Below are positions 53,203 through 63,511 of a stretch of 64,000 bases of DNA, piece by piece (within the stretch, counting starts at the first letter, position 1; every line of letters starts with the position of its first letter). Position numbers and translations under genes: made by a program. Source of the DNA: Tanypteryx hageni (Eukaryota > Arthropoda > Insecta > Odonata > Petaluridae). The notes beneath the pieces were generated by a model, which was not told where the DNA came from, ran no database searches, and worked only from the letters and a program-made list of their open reading frames with translations. The stretch covers positions 1,488,001-1,552,000 of the forward strand of contig CM054115.1 in the NCBI GenBank assembly GCA_028673005.1, written 5' to 3'.

Positions 53203-53646
53203 ACACAAAGAGGTGACAAATTCATTATGGGAATTTCGAATGAAACACTTTGTCAAACACTCTGCGTAGTACTTAAATATATACTTGAATAGTGTTTTCA
53301 GTCAGTATTACTATATGTAATGTAGATAGTATTTTCTCGGTAGCGCATGGGATATTAACCATAAGAATAAGTTTCAATGCATAGTAGTAAAATATTTTTG
53401 TTCTTTGAAAACACAAATCAATAAAGTTTCATTGACGGGCAATTTTTGCGTGCGTGCATGTTTCAGTCTTTTTTCGTGAATTAAAGTTGATAGTTGACAG
53501 AAATGATGTTGTGTTTTACTGGACATAGTTTTTGGAAGTAGTTTTTAGAGCCTATTTTACGTTTTATAAAGCCTAATTAAGGTACTTAAAGAGCCTATTT
53601 TAGTCGCCTAAAACTTAATTTTTAGAACCTAAAAATCCGCGGTCTA

Positions 53647-53708
53647 GTGATAAGGAATTCGTCGTAATATAATTGTTTTCATTTTGTACATAAAAAACAT
53701 ACCCATAA

Positions 53709-53739
<31 letters not shown>

Positions 53740-54166
53740 ATATTTATTCATTTATTCATAGTCTAATAGTTTGTTTCATTTCTTTTTCAGGGCCGAGCAG
53801 TGGAGAATTTATACAAATATAAACAAAAGGATTGTTTGACTTGTCATTGTTAATCTGAAATTATTTCTCCTGATTAAATAAATGCATATCTAACATTCTT
53901 TGTTTTCTTATTTATTTAATGCATATATACCAGTAATAAATGTAAGGAAGCCGATAAATGACCCGAAAAAGTTTTTTAAAAAATCAATAAAAAGGGGGGG
54001 GGAGGGGGCTACGCTCACTGCACTAGTAACAGCGCCATCTATCGGTTTCCTGTGGAACTATTTCGATTCTAACCCTCAAACTATTGGCAGCGCTTCCTTT
54101 GAGGGTTACTGGGAACTTAAAGGAAGAAGCAAACGAAATTTTCCTTGTGTTCCCCACCCCTGCTGA
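53647..54166. repeat. Spacer Y, inverted copy
   Basis: Inverted relative to 29430-29927 and 62246-62738, with about 30 extra bases bounded by CCCTCAAA repeats (54070-54105). This is likely the ancestral state, with a deletion in the others. Confidence 0.65.
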
Positions 54167-56003
54167 CAAGGGGACCTTACGACATGTTGGTCGCCGATTT
54201 GGTTGAAACTTGGTGAGCATGTAGTACCTCCTTAGAGATGAAAAATGCCAAAGCAAGACGATGCACCTCTCAAGCATTCGCGAGATATTCGCGATCAAAT
54301 TTGGCGAGCGATCTAGCGTTCCAATGTATACCTTACTATGACACCTAATGTCAACTGAAGGAAGTGGACTAGGTGACTAAATCCTCGGTTACGGAAGCGA
54401 GGCACGGCAGTTCGATGCCAGCGCGGGTATTTTTTTAAAAATTTTTATATTTGATTTCTTTCACGTTTTTCATTTTTTTGGGTTTTACAATTTGCTGGAA
54501 GTTTATTGGATTTATAATTACATTTTCGCTAATTATGCAAAGCGAAAAACATTTTCTCACGAAGTTAAAAAAAAATGATGAGTGAGAGACCTGTCGATTG
54601 TAGACTGATATTGACATCCTGTCTGGTCGGTATTAACAATGTAATCGGGATCGAATTTCGGGATGACTGCCTTGACTTGTCTACGAAAATTTTCAGCTGC
54701 TTCCAACGTCTCTTCCATTGTCACCGCATCCTTTTCACTGATGTACCGAGTTATTTTTCGCTGCCGGATCCGATTATTTCTCTTGAATTTTTCAACCCAC
54801 CTATTAACATGAAAATTTTTTAATTATATTATATTATAAATCAAGTTTCGGTAAATTGTTATATAATTTAATCTACATTCCTTATTTACTATGTAAATAC
54901 TTACGAGTCACTTGCAATGAAGCGGAAATTTGTCGAGTGGAATTGATACGCCGCAACCATCGCCCACTGCTTCAATGTTCTCGTTGTGACTTGTCGAAAG
55001 TCGGCTCTAGCTTCAACGAATCTGTCCATTGACCCCATATTAATTGCAGCATATTTGTCTTGTTTGGATCCACCTGATATGATGTCCTGCTCCCACCGCT
55101 TTAGCGTCTGCTTATTCGTTAAAAACGAACACCCTTTCTTCTTCAAAGTTTCCAAACTCCACTTTGGATGTGAAAGGGCTAATGAAACTACTCTCTTCTT
55201 ATGTTCCAATGGAATAAAACCATAATCGGATCTGCTTATCTTTTCTTCCGGTTCATACAGCTCATCATCCTTATCCTCCAACATATCGGCATCGTCGTCT
55301 CCATCATTGCAATGCCCCACGCATTCTTCGAAGTCACCTTCCACATCAGGTTCTTCATGTAAAATGAGTTCTTCATCCTCAATAATCTGCATTTCTCCAT
55401 GCATATCCATTATACGGTTAAACATCTCTGCTCTAATTGCCAATGAACGTTTCGAGATCGGAGACGAGGAATCTTCACATATCACATTACTGTTCACTAG
55501 CAGAATTTGGCAATGTTTAAATGCGTTAAACATTTCCACTTTTTGCTCTTCTATGATGAAGGACTGATCGAGGGTCGTGGAATACGACATGCTTGAAGAG
55601 CAAATATCGCCAATCTTTCACAAAAGAAAATACTTTTTTTCTGTAACACAGAACTTCTTTCCACTATGTTTTCGTTAAATCGAGGCTTCACGTGCTGTCT
55701 CTGCGAGTAGTTATGGAGGACTGACATGTCACTGACCATGACCACGACCTTTGCCCATCAGGTGGTACAACAACAAGAACATTCGAGGATGAAATGATTT
55801 CGAAACTAATATATGAATCATGCCCAACCCTCACTACAGGGTATCTCGTTTATCATTAGACTCGTTCTCACAGATGACAAAACAAACTTACCACAGATCT
55901 GTAGTACGTCTGGTTTAACTAATAATTATAATACCTTTATTAGTTAGTAAATTTAATTATCCATCAAACAGATATTCAACAACTTCTTATTGTAAAACCA
56001 AAA
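54167..56003 (-). mobile_element. Pogo-like unit U3, inverted, cut by CR1
   Basis: Minus orientation of U1: inverted repeat 54167-54575, transposase exon 2 at about 54800-54590, exon 1 at 55590-54905 and 5' region to 56003. The left inverted repeat is missing because a CR1 3' end takes its place. Mirror image of U4. Confidence 0.75.
54905..55590 (-). pseudogene. Pogo-like transposase exon 1 (U3)
   Basis: 228 codons nearly identical to U1 (AMVAAYQ in place of AMAAAYQ), ending at the same GTAAGT donor. Exon 2 again stops after the first catalytic Asp block. Confidence 0.7.
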
Positions 56004-56231
56004 CCACATCTACATCTACATCTACATCTACAAGTTACCCTGCAATTCACCAAGTTGGTGGGTGGCAGGGGGTGCAATGCACCAAATCCTACCTAAAGAT
56101 TGTCTAACGCAATTCGAAATTTCCTATTGTGATCTCTTATTGTCCTCGGAAAGAACGAGCCTAGATAACGCTCCGTCCTACAATCGATCTCACGTATTTT
56201 ATCGTCTCGATCATTTCTACCTATATACGTC
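56004..56231 (-). mobile_element. Inverted copy of the CR1 3' end
   Basis: Reverse complement of 60185-60406, with four instead of three copies of the TGTAGA tail unit. Part of the left arm of the large inverted duplication. Confidence 0.85.
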
Positions 56232-56313
56232 TCCTCAGAGGGTGGAAAGGTCGGAGGCAGCCTTGGCGCGTGGGAGGGGTGCGGGTTCTTCCCTGAGAGC
56301 AAACCGCGCCAAA

Positions 56314-57162
56314 ATGGCGGCTCGGGTTCGCCTGGGTGCGGAAGCCGGCAGAGCGATCGGGGAGGCTCCTGGCTCCTCTTCGCGGGTCGAGGGTCCTCCG
56401 GTCCGGAAGCCCGATGAGTGGTGTGTGGTGTCCACTCGGGGGGATCGTGGGGTGGTGTTGCGGAGACAGGGAGTTGGGAACGCCTCGGTGGCCCCTCTTC
56501 CTGTTAGTAATCGGTTTGCGGTGTTGTCGGAGGACGACTCCACTGCCGTTACGCCCGTGCCCGCTCCCGTATCCTCGGTGGAGGCCGGGCCCAAGGAGAG
56601 CTCGGGGGGAAAGAGAGGGCTGTTAGTGATAGGGAGCTCCAACGTCCGGCGTGTGGTGGCGCCTTTACTGTCACGGGCCCGCCGGGAGGGAGTTCACGAG
56701 CGGGTGTTCTCCAGGTGTATACCAGGAGGTTCGGTGCCCCAGGTGACGAAGGAGTTCAGGGTGTCGGTATCGGGCACGGGTTGCTCCTCGCTGCGGGTGG
56801 TGGCCCATGTTGGTACCAATGACGCTTCGAAGCGCGGCTCCGAGGAGGTCTTAAGCTCTTTTAAGGACTTGGCCGCTGAGGTTGCTCGTGTCCGAGAGGA
56901 GTCTGGTGCTGATGTGCGGCTTTCCATCTGTAGCATTGTTCCTCGGACGGACTGCAGTTCTATGGTTTGGAGCCGAGTGGTCGGGCTGAACCGTAGGCTG
57001 TGGGACTTCTGTAGGGGCAATGGAGTGGACTTCGTTGACCTGAGGCCGGTCCTGGACTCATGTAGGGCATCCCTAAACGGTTCTGGTGTGCACTACACTG
57101 CCGAGGCTGCGGAGGCGGTAGCGCGTAGGGTGTTTGAGCATTCTAGGGCTTTTTTAGGTTAG
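56314..57162 (+). CDS. CR1-like LINE ORF1 with SGNH-type esterase domain
   Basis: 282 residues from an ATG in a CCAAAATGG context. The frame is open further upstream, but only through inverted 3'-end sequence, so this ATG is preferred. The N-terminal 100 residues are basic/low-complexity. Then an esterase-like domain: LLVIGSSNVRR (Ser block, residues 103-113), VVAHVGTND (Asn block, 162-170) and GSGVHYT (His block, 257-262). The Asp three residues before His is not seen. CR1 ORF1 proteins are known to carry such esterase domains. ORF2 follows 35 bases downstream. Confidence 0.8.
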   Translation: MAARVRLGAEAGRAIGEAPGSSSRVEGPPVRKPDEWCVVSTRGDRGVVLRRQGVGNASVAPLPVSNRFAVLSEDDSTAVTPVPAPVSSVEAGPKESSGGKRGLLVIGSSNVRRVVAPLLSRARREGVHERVFSRCIPGGSVPQVTKEFRVSVSGTGCSSLRVVAHVGTNDASKRGSEEVLSSFKDLAAEVARVREESGADVRLSICSIVPRTDCSSMVWSRVVGLNRRLWDFCRGNGVDFVDLRPVLDSCRASLNGSGVHYTAEAAEAVARRVFEHSRAFLG

Positions 57163-57197
57163 ATTTAAGCAATTGCAATTTTTTAGCAAGCGTTGAG

Positions 57198-60100
57198 ATG
57201 CACGCCATTAGTAGATCAGATGGTAGGTTAGGATGTAGGCAGCTTACCGGTACGGAATTAATTGAGAGCACAATAGGGGAAAATGTAAGAAATCCGTGCG
57301 GTAACAGAATTATCGAAGGCATGGGGATAAACGATTTTCCATGCAACAATTCCGTAGATAATGCGTGCGACCTTAACAGCGCTATAAACCCGACGTTAAG
57401 TAACAGTAGAATACATTCCAAGCGTAGAAATAGTCGACATAGTAGGAAGGATAAGGAGGCAGTAAATAATAATAATTATAATCTTAATAATAATAACAGT
57501 AATAATAGCTCAGTAGAGCGCGAGGAATCGTTACGTAGTCATAGCGAGAAATTAAAAATCATTACGGTTAATTGTCGCAGCATTCGCAGGAAGGAGGCCG
57601 AATTTGAACATCTTATTCGTAGTCTGCGTGCTGATGTAGTTATAGGCACTGAAAGTTGGCTTACGGCAGACATAGCCAGTCAGGAGATCTTTCCTCGTGA
57701 CTATAGCGTATACAGAAAAGATCGATGTATCCGGTCGGGAGGTGGAGTCTTTATAGCAGTTAGCAATAAATACGAAAGTTACCCAATACAGATTAACGAC
57801 GACGAAGTCGAAAGTGTTTGGTGTCGTGTAAAAGGAAGCGACTCAAAAACTATAAATATATGCGCTTTTTATAGACCCCCAAATGCGAGCGTGGAAACTA
57901 TTCATTCTCTGGAGAAACAAGTGGCGACGCTAAATTCGTCTAATAAAGATAAAGCCATTATAATCGGGGGCGATTTCAATCTTCCGTCAATAGATTGGAG
58001 GCATAATTGCTTTTATCCCGGAGGTAGAGAGCGTGAATCGTGCGAGGCGTTACTAGAAACTTTCGGTAAGCACTCATTGTATCAATTAGTGAGATTTCCC
58101 ACGAGATTTAATAATATATTAGATTTATTTGTTACTAATCTTCCTGAGCGTATGAATAGAGTATCTGATGCTGAGGGAATAAGCGATCACAAGGCAGTGT
58201 ACGTGGAATTTCAGTTAATTATTGAGAAACAGGTTAAGGCCAAAAGAAAACTTTATGTATTCGCCAAAGCCGATTTCACAAGATTTAGGTCTTTTCTGCG
58301 AAATAAATATACTAATTTCTGCAATTTAACCGATAGTGCAGACGCGGTGGAATCCTGGTGCATGTTCAGAGATATGATGCGAGAGTGTACAGATAAATTT
58401 ATTCCGAGCAAACTGAAGCGTGATAGTGCAGAGCCTAGATGGTACAATCAGGAAGTAAGAAGCGCTCTCCGACGTCAAAGAAAACTCCACTCTCACGTAA
58501 ATAACACATCCTCAACAGCTACGGTCGAACAGATTGCAATAATAAGGCATCAATACAAGGAGGCGCGCTCCATAGCCAGAGTAGCAATGCGTAATGCGTT
58601 TAACAATTATAAAAAGAAGGTTTTACAGGAAAACTTGAAAGAGAACCCAAAAGCATTTTGGTCTTACGTCAGGGAAGTTCAAGGTAGGGGCCCCACTATT
58701 GCGTCACTGCGGTCGGAAACGGGAAACGTAGTTCACGATAGTATGGATAAAGCAAACCTATTAAATCATCACTTTCAGAAAGCTTTTACTCGTGATGACG
58801 ATGAATGTGAAACCCCTATTCCTATGCGTCAGGGCGATTCGATGGAAGATTTGGTATTTTCGGAAAATGGCATCGCGCTCCAACTTCATTCAATTAAGCC
58901 AAATAAATCTCCTGGACCGGAGGAAATTCCCGCGCGTGTAATGAAAGAATTAGCTGCTGAAATCGCGCCGTATTTGAAAATTATATTCGAGAAATCCATT
59001 AGAGAAGGAGTAGTTCCTAAAGATTGGAAGGTGGCACATGTTACGCCCATCCATAAGAGTGGCGACAGAGAGAACCCCGAAAATTATAGGCCGATATCCT
59101 TAACTTCATTATCGTGCAAGATACTTGAGCACATAGTCTTTAGCTCTGTAATGCGCTATTTAGATAGTCATTCATTGCTTAGCGGATGCCAACACGGATT
59201 CCGGAGAGGTAGATCATGCGAAACGCAGCTCGGCCTGTTCGTGGACGATTTGTTGCGATGCGGAGAGAAAAATACTCAGGTCAATGCCATATTCATTGAT
59301 TTCAGGAAGGCGTTCGATAAAGTATCTCATAGGAAATTAATTGCGAAGTTAGGACAATGTGGTATCAATTCGAAAGTTGTCGGTTGGGTGAGAGACTTCC
59401 TCTCGAATAGGGAACAGATAGTTGTCATCGATGGGAAATACTCGTCCCCCGTTAAAGTTGCTTCGGGTGTTCCTCAGGGAAGTGTATTGGGCCCTCTGCT
59501 CTTCTTAATCTATGTAAATGATATGTGCTCGGTTGTTCGTAGTAAAATTAGGCTTTTCGCCGATGACACCGTTCTATATAAAGAAATAAAAAATCAGGAG
59601 GACCATCAGTCTCTGTGTGAAGACTTAAGAGCCATTTCAGCGTGGTGCAAAGAATGGCAAATCGAAATTAATTATACTAAATGTGCGGCAGTCACGTTCT
59701 GGAAAAGTAAGAACAAAGATTTAGGTTTCGAATATAAAATAGATGAAATGAGTATTCGACAAGCTGAGTATGTAAAATATTTAGGAGTAACCATTTGTCG
59801 AGATCTTTCGTGGGACATGCACATTCGTCGAGTTATAGGCGCGGCCAACAAGAAACTGGCATTCATAGGTAGAATAGTACGGAACACTACAGAGAAAGTA
59901 CGCGAAACATGCTACTTATCACTGGTAAGACCACAAGTGGAATACGCAGCGAGCATATGGGATCCGTACGAGAAGGGACACATAATTCAACTAGAAAGAG
60001 TACAGCGCAGAGCAGCCAGATTTGTAAAACAAAAGTACGGACATAAGGAAAGCGTCACCTCTTTATTGAGCGATTTGAACTGGGTATCACTGGAGGACCG

Positions 60101-60323
60101 TAGATTGGACTCAAGGTTGAAACTTCTAGAGAAATATAGGTCAGAATGTCTCAAAGAGGAGGTAGTGGGAATAATTGTGGCACCGACGTATATAGGTAGA
60201 AATGATCGAGACGATAAAATACGTGAGATCGATTGTAGGACGGAGCGTTATCTAGGCTCGTTCTTTCCGAGGACAATAAGAGATCACAATAGGAAATTTC
60301 GAATTGCGTTAGACAATCTTTAG
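57198..60323 (+). CDS. CR1-like LINE ORF2: AP endonuclease and reverse transcriptase, intact
   Basis: 1041 codons, no interruption. The N-terminal ~115 residues are Asn-rich. AP endonuclease: LKIITVNCRS (Asn125), IGTESWL (Glu152), GGDFNLPSIDW (about 255-265) and GISDHKAV (about 328). RT: VTPIHKSGD, NYRPISLTSLSCKI, QHGFRRGRSCETQ, FIDFRKAFDKVSH (motif A), ASGVPQGSVLGPLLF (motif B), RLFADDTVLY (FADD at residues 787-790) and YLGVTI. The C-terminal region has RPQVEYAASIWDPY and LERVQRRAARFV. All catalytic residues are present, so this copy could encode active proteins. Any 5' UTR/promoter is missing or very short. Confidence 0.95.
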   Translation: MHAISRSDGRLGCRQLTGTELIESTIGENVRNPCGNRIIEGMGINDFPCNNSVDNACDLNSAINPTLSNSRIHSKRRNSRHSRKDKEAVNNNNYNLNNNNSNNSSVEREESLRSHSEKLKIITVNCRSIRRKEAEFEHLIRSLRADVVIGTESWLTADIASQEIFPRDYSVYRKDRCIRSGGGVFIAVSNKYESYPIQINDDEVESVWCRVKGSDSKTINICAFYRPPNASVETIHSLEKQVATLNSSNKDKAIIIGGDFNLPSIDWRHNCFYPGGRERESCEALLETFGKHSLYQLVRFPTRFNNILDLFVTNLPERMNRVSDAEGISDHKAVYVEFQLIIEKQVKAKRKLYVFAKADFTRFRSFLRNKYTNFCNLTDSADAVESWCMFRDMMRECTDKFIPSKLKRDSAEPRWYNQEVRSALRRQRKLHSHVNNTSSTATVEQIAIIRHQYKEARSIARVAMRNAFNNYKKKVLQENLKENPKAFWSYVREVQGRGPTIASLRSETGNVVHDSMDKANLLNHHFQKAFTRDDDECETPIPMRQGDSMEDLVFSENGIALQLHSIKPNKSPGPEEIPARVMKELAAEIAPYLKIIFEKSIREGVVPKDWKVAHVTPIHKSGDRENPENYRPISLTSLSCKILEHIVFSSVMRYLDSHSLLSGCQHGFRRGRSCETQLGLFVDDLLRCGEKNTQVNAIFIDFRKAFDKVSHRKLIAKLGQCGINSKVVGWVRDFLSNREQIVVIDGKYSSPVKVASGVPQGSVLGPLLFLIYVNDMCSVVRSKIRLFADDTVLYKEIKNQEDHQSLCEDLRAISAWCKEWQIEINYTKCAAVTFWKSKNKDLGFEYKIDEMSIRQAEYVKYLGVTICRDLSWDMHIRRVIGAANKKLAFIGRIVRNTTEKVRETCYLSLVRPQVEYAASIWDPYEKGHIIQLERVQRRAARFVKQKYGHKESVTSLLSDLNWVSLEDRRLDSRLKLLEKYRSECLKEEVVGIIVAPTYIGRNDRDDKIREIDCRTERYLGSFFPRTIRDHNRKFRIALDNL

Positions 60324-60406
60324 GTAGGATTTGGTGCATTGCACCCCCTGCCACCCACCAACTTGGTGAATTGCAGGGTAACTTGTAGATGTAGATGTAG
60401 ATGTGG
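60324..60406 (+). repeat. CR1 3' UTR and TGTAGA-repeat tail
   Basis: 80-base 3' UTR with an internal palindrome (CACCAACTTGGTG) and three TGTAGA units, then TGTGG, where it joins the pogo unit at the shared ATGTGG. Confidence 0.8.
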
Positions 60407-62245
60407 TTTTGGTTTTACAATAAGAAGTTGTTGAATATCTGTTTGATGGATAATTAAATTTACTAACTAATAAAGGTATTATAATTATTAGTTAAACCAG
60501 ACGTACTACAGATCTGTGGTAAGTTTGTTTTGTCATCTGTGAGAACGAGTCTAATGATAAACGAGATACCCTGTAGTGAGGGTTGGGCATGATTCATATA
60601 TTAGTTTCGAAATCATTTCATCCTCGAATGTTCTTGTTGTTGTACCACCTGATGGGCAAAGGTCGTGGTCATGGTCAGTGACATGTCAGTCCTCCATAAC
60701 TACTCGCAGAGACAGCACGTGAAGCCTCGATTTAACGAAAACATAGTGGAAAGAAGTTCTGTGTTACAGAAAAAAAGTATTTTCTTTTGTGAAAGATTGG
60801 CGATATTTGCTCTTCAAGCATGTCGTATTCCACGACCCTCGATCAGTCCTTCATCATAGAAGAGCAAAAAGTGGAAATGTTTAACGCATTTAAACATTGC
60901 CAAATTCTGCTAGTGAACAGTAATGTGATATGTGAAGATTCCTCGTCTCCGATCTCGAAACGTTCATTGGCAATTAGAGCAGAGATGTTTAACCGTATAA
61001 TGGATATGCATGGAGAAATGCAGATTATTGAGGATGAAGAACTCATTTTACATGAAGAACCTGATGTGGAAGGTGACTTCGAAGAATGCGTGGGGCATTG
61101 CAATGATGGAGACGACGATGCCGATATGTTGGAGGATAAGGATGATGAGCTGTATGAACCGGAAGAAAAGATAAGCAGATCCGATTATGGTTTTATTCCA
61201 TTGGAACATAAGAAGAGAGTAGTTTCATTAGCCCTTTCACATCCAAAGTGGAGTTTGGAAACTTTGAAGAAGAAAGGGTGTTCGTTTTTAACGAATAAGC
61301 AGACGCTAAAGCGGTGGGAGCAGGACATCATATCAGGTGGATCCAAACAAGACAAATATGCTGCAATTAATATGGGGTCAATGGACAGATTCGTTGAAGC
61401 TAGAGCCGACTTTCGACAAGTCACAACGAGAACATTGAAGCAGTGGGCGATGGCTGCGGCGTATCAATTCCACTCGACAAATTTCCGCTTCATTGCAAGT
61501 GACTCGTAAGTATTTACATAGTAAATAAGGAATGTAGATTATATTATATAACAATTTACCGAAACTTGATTTATAATATAATATAATTAAAAAATTTTCA
61601 TGTTAATAGGTGGGTTGAAAAATTCAAGAGAAATAATCGGATCCGGCAGCGAAAAATAACTCGGTACATCAGTGAAAAGGATGCGGTGACAATGGAAGAG
61701 ACGTTGGAAGCAGCTGAAAATTTTCGTAGACAAGTCAAGGCAGTCATCCCGAAATTCGATCCCGATTACATTGTTAATACCGACCAGACAGGATGTCAAT
61801 ATCAGTCTACAATCGACAGGTCTCTCACTCATCATTTTTTTTTTTAACTTCGTGAGAAAATTTTTTTCGCTTTGCATAATTAGCGAAAATGTAATTATAA
61901 ATCAAATAAACTTCCAGCAAATTGTAAAACCCAAAAAAATGAAAAACGTGAAAGAAATCAAATATAAAAATTTTTAAAAAAATAACCGCGCTGGCATCGA
62001 ACTGCCGTGCCTCGCTTCCGTAACCGAGGATTTAGTCACCTAGTCCACTGCCTTCAGTTGACATTAGGTGTCATAGTAAGGTATACATTGGAACGCTAGA
62101 TCGCTCGCCAAATTTGATCGCGAATATCTCGCGAATGCTTGAGAGGTGCATCGTCTTGCTTTGGCATTTTTCATCTCTAAGGAGGTACTACATGCTCACC
62201 AAGTTTCAACCAAATCGGCGACCAACATGTCGTAAGGTCCCCTTG
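60407..62245 (+). mobile_element. Pogo-like unit U4, 5' side replaced by CR1
   Basis: Direct repeat of U1 from TTTTGGTTTTACAATAAG onward. Exon 1 at 60820-61505, exon 2 at 61610-61825, right inverted repeat about 61840-62245. It forms the right arm of the inverted duplication with U3. Confidence 0.75.
60820..61505 (+). pseudogene. Pogo-like transposase exon 1 (U4)
   Basis: 228 codons identical in sense to U1, donor GTAAGT at 61506. Exon 2 (61610-61825) ends after the NTDQT block. Confidence 0.7.
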
Positions 62246-62645
62246 TCAGCAGGGGTGGGGAACACAAGGAAAATATCGTTTGCTTCTTCCTTTAAGTTCC
62301 CAGTTTGAGGGTTAGAATCGTAATAGTTACACAGGAAACCGATAGATGGCGCTGTTACTAGTGCAGTGAGCGTAGCCCCCTCCCCCCCCTTTTTATTGAT
62401 TTTTTAAAAAACTTTTTCGCGTCATTTATCGGCGTCCTTACATTTATTACTGGTATATATGCATTAAATAAATAAGAAAACAAAGAATGTTAGATATGCA
62501 TTTATTTAATCAGGAGAAATAATTTCAGATTAACAATGACAAGTCAAACAATCCTTTTGTTTATATTTGTATAAATTCTCCACTGCTCGGCCCTGAAAAA
62601 GAAATGAAACAAACTATTAGACTATGAATAAATGAATAAATATAT

Positions 62646-62677
<32 letters not shown>

Positions 62678-62738
62678 TATGGGTATGTTTTTTATGTACA
62701 AAATGAAAACAATTATATTACGACGAATTCCTTATCAC
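62246..62738. repeat. Spacer Y, third copy
   Basis: Direct copy of 29430-29927 with a slightly different TA/CA run. Confidence 0.65.
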
Positions 62739-63492
62739 TAGACCGCGGATTTTTAGGTTCTAAAAATTAAGTTTTAGGCGACTAAAATAGGCTCTTTAAG
62801 TACCTTAATTAGGCTTTATAAAACGTAAAATAGGCTCTAAAAACTACTTCCAAAAACTATGTCCAGTAAAACACAACATCATTTCTGTCAACTATCAACT
62901 TTAATTCACGAAAAAAGACTGAAACATGCACGCACGCAAAAATTGCCCGTCAATGAAACTTTATTGATTTGTGTTTTCAAAGAACAAAAATATTTTACTA
63001 CTATGCATTGAAACTTATTCTTATGGTTAATATCCCATGCGCTACCGAGAAAATACTATCTACATTACATATAGTAATACTGACTGAAAACACTATTCAA
63101 GTATATATTTAAGTACTACGCAGAGTGTTTGACAAAGTGTTTCATTCGAAATTCCCATAATGAATTTGTCACCTCTTTGTGTTTATTTCACAAATTTCCC
63201 GTAATTGGCCTCACAATAAATAACAAGCACCTTTTCTAAGTTTTCTACCACAAAACTATGGCGTTTGTCAGTTAATATCATTTTGTAAGCAGAAAAAGAA
63301 CGTTCGACATCAACTGACGTGACGGGGGCGAACTTCAACTTGGGTACATGTTGAAATGGAATTTTGCACTCAACTTCACTGGATTTTCCTGCCAGTATAT
63401 CTGCTGCTGTACATAGGCTCTGCAGTCCTGAGTTCTTTTGTAGCAACTTTTCTAGTTTTGCTTTTACTTTTTCCCCCACTTCACCTGGAGCT
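62739..63492 (-). pseudogene. hAT 3' end with dimerisation domain, copy in U4-U5
   Basis: Same truncated hAT tail and same fusion (GGAGCT to GGGCAGTGG) as at 29928-30681. Confidence 0.8.
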
Positions 63493-63511
63493 GGGCAGTG
63501 GTTACGTCTCA

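Larger units (their letters stand above)
50896..53646 (+). mobile_element. hAT-superfamily DNA transposon, nearly complete
   Basis: 2.75 kb between TAGACCGCGGATCTTTAGG and its complement. Sub-terminal AAAATGCCTATTT-type motifs repeat near both ends. It encodes a two-exon transposase with two in-frame stops. Flanks GTAATGAA and GTGATAAG match at only 5 of 8 positions, so the target duplication is doubtful. It is inserted in a LINE. The last 0.75 kb is duplicated at 29928 and 62739. Confidence 0.85.

Noticed and set aside
56062..56313. Longer N-terminus for CR1 ORF1
   Set aside because: That extension reads through the inverted 3' end of the same LINE and starts at GTG; the ATG at 56314 has a good context.
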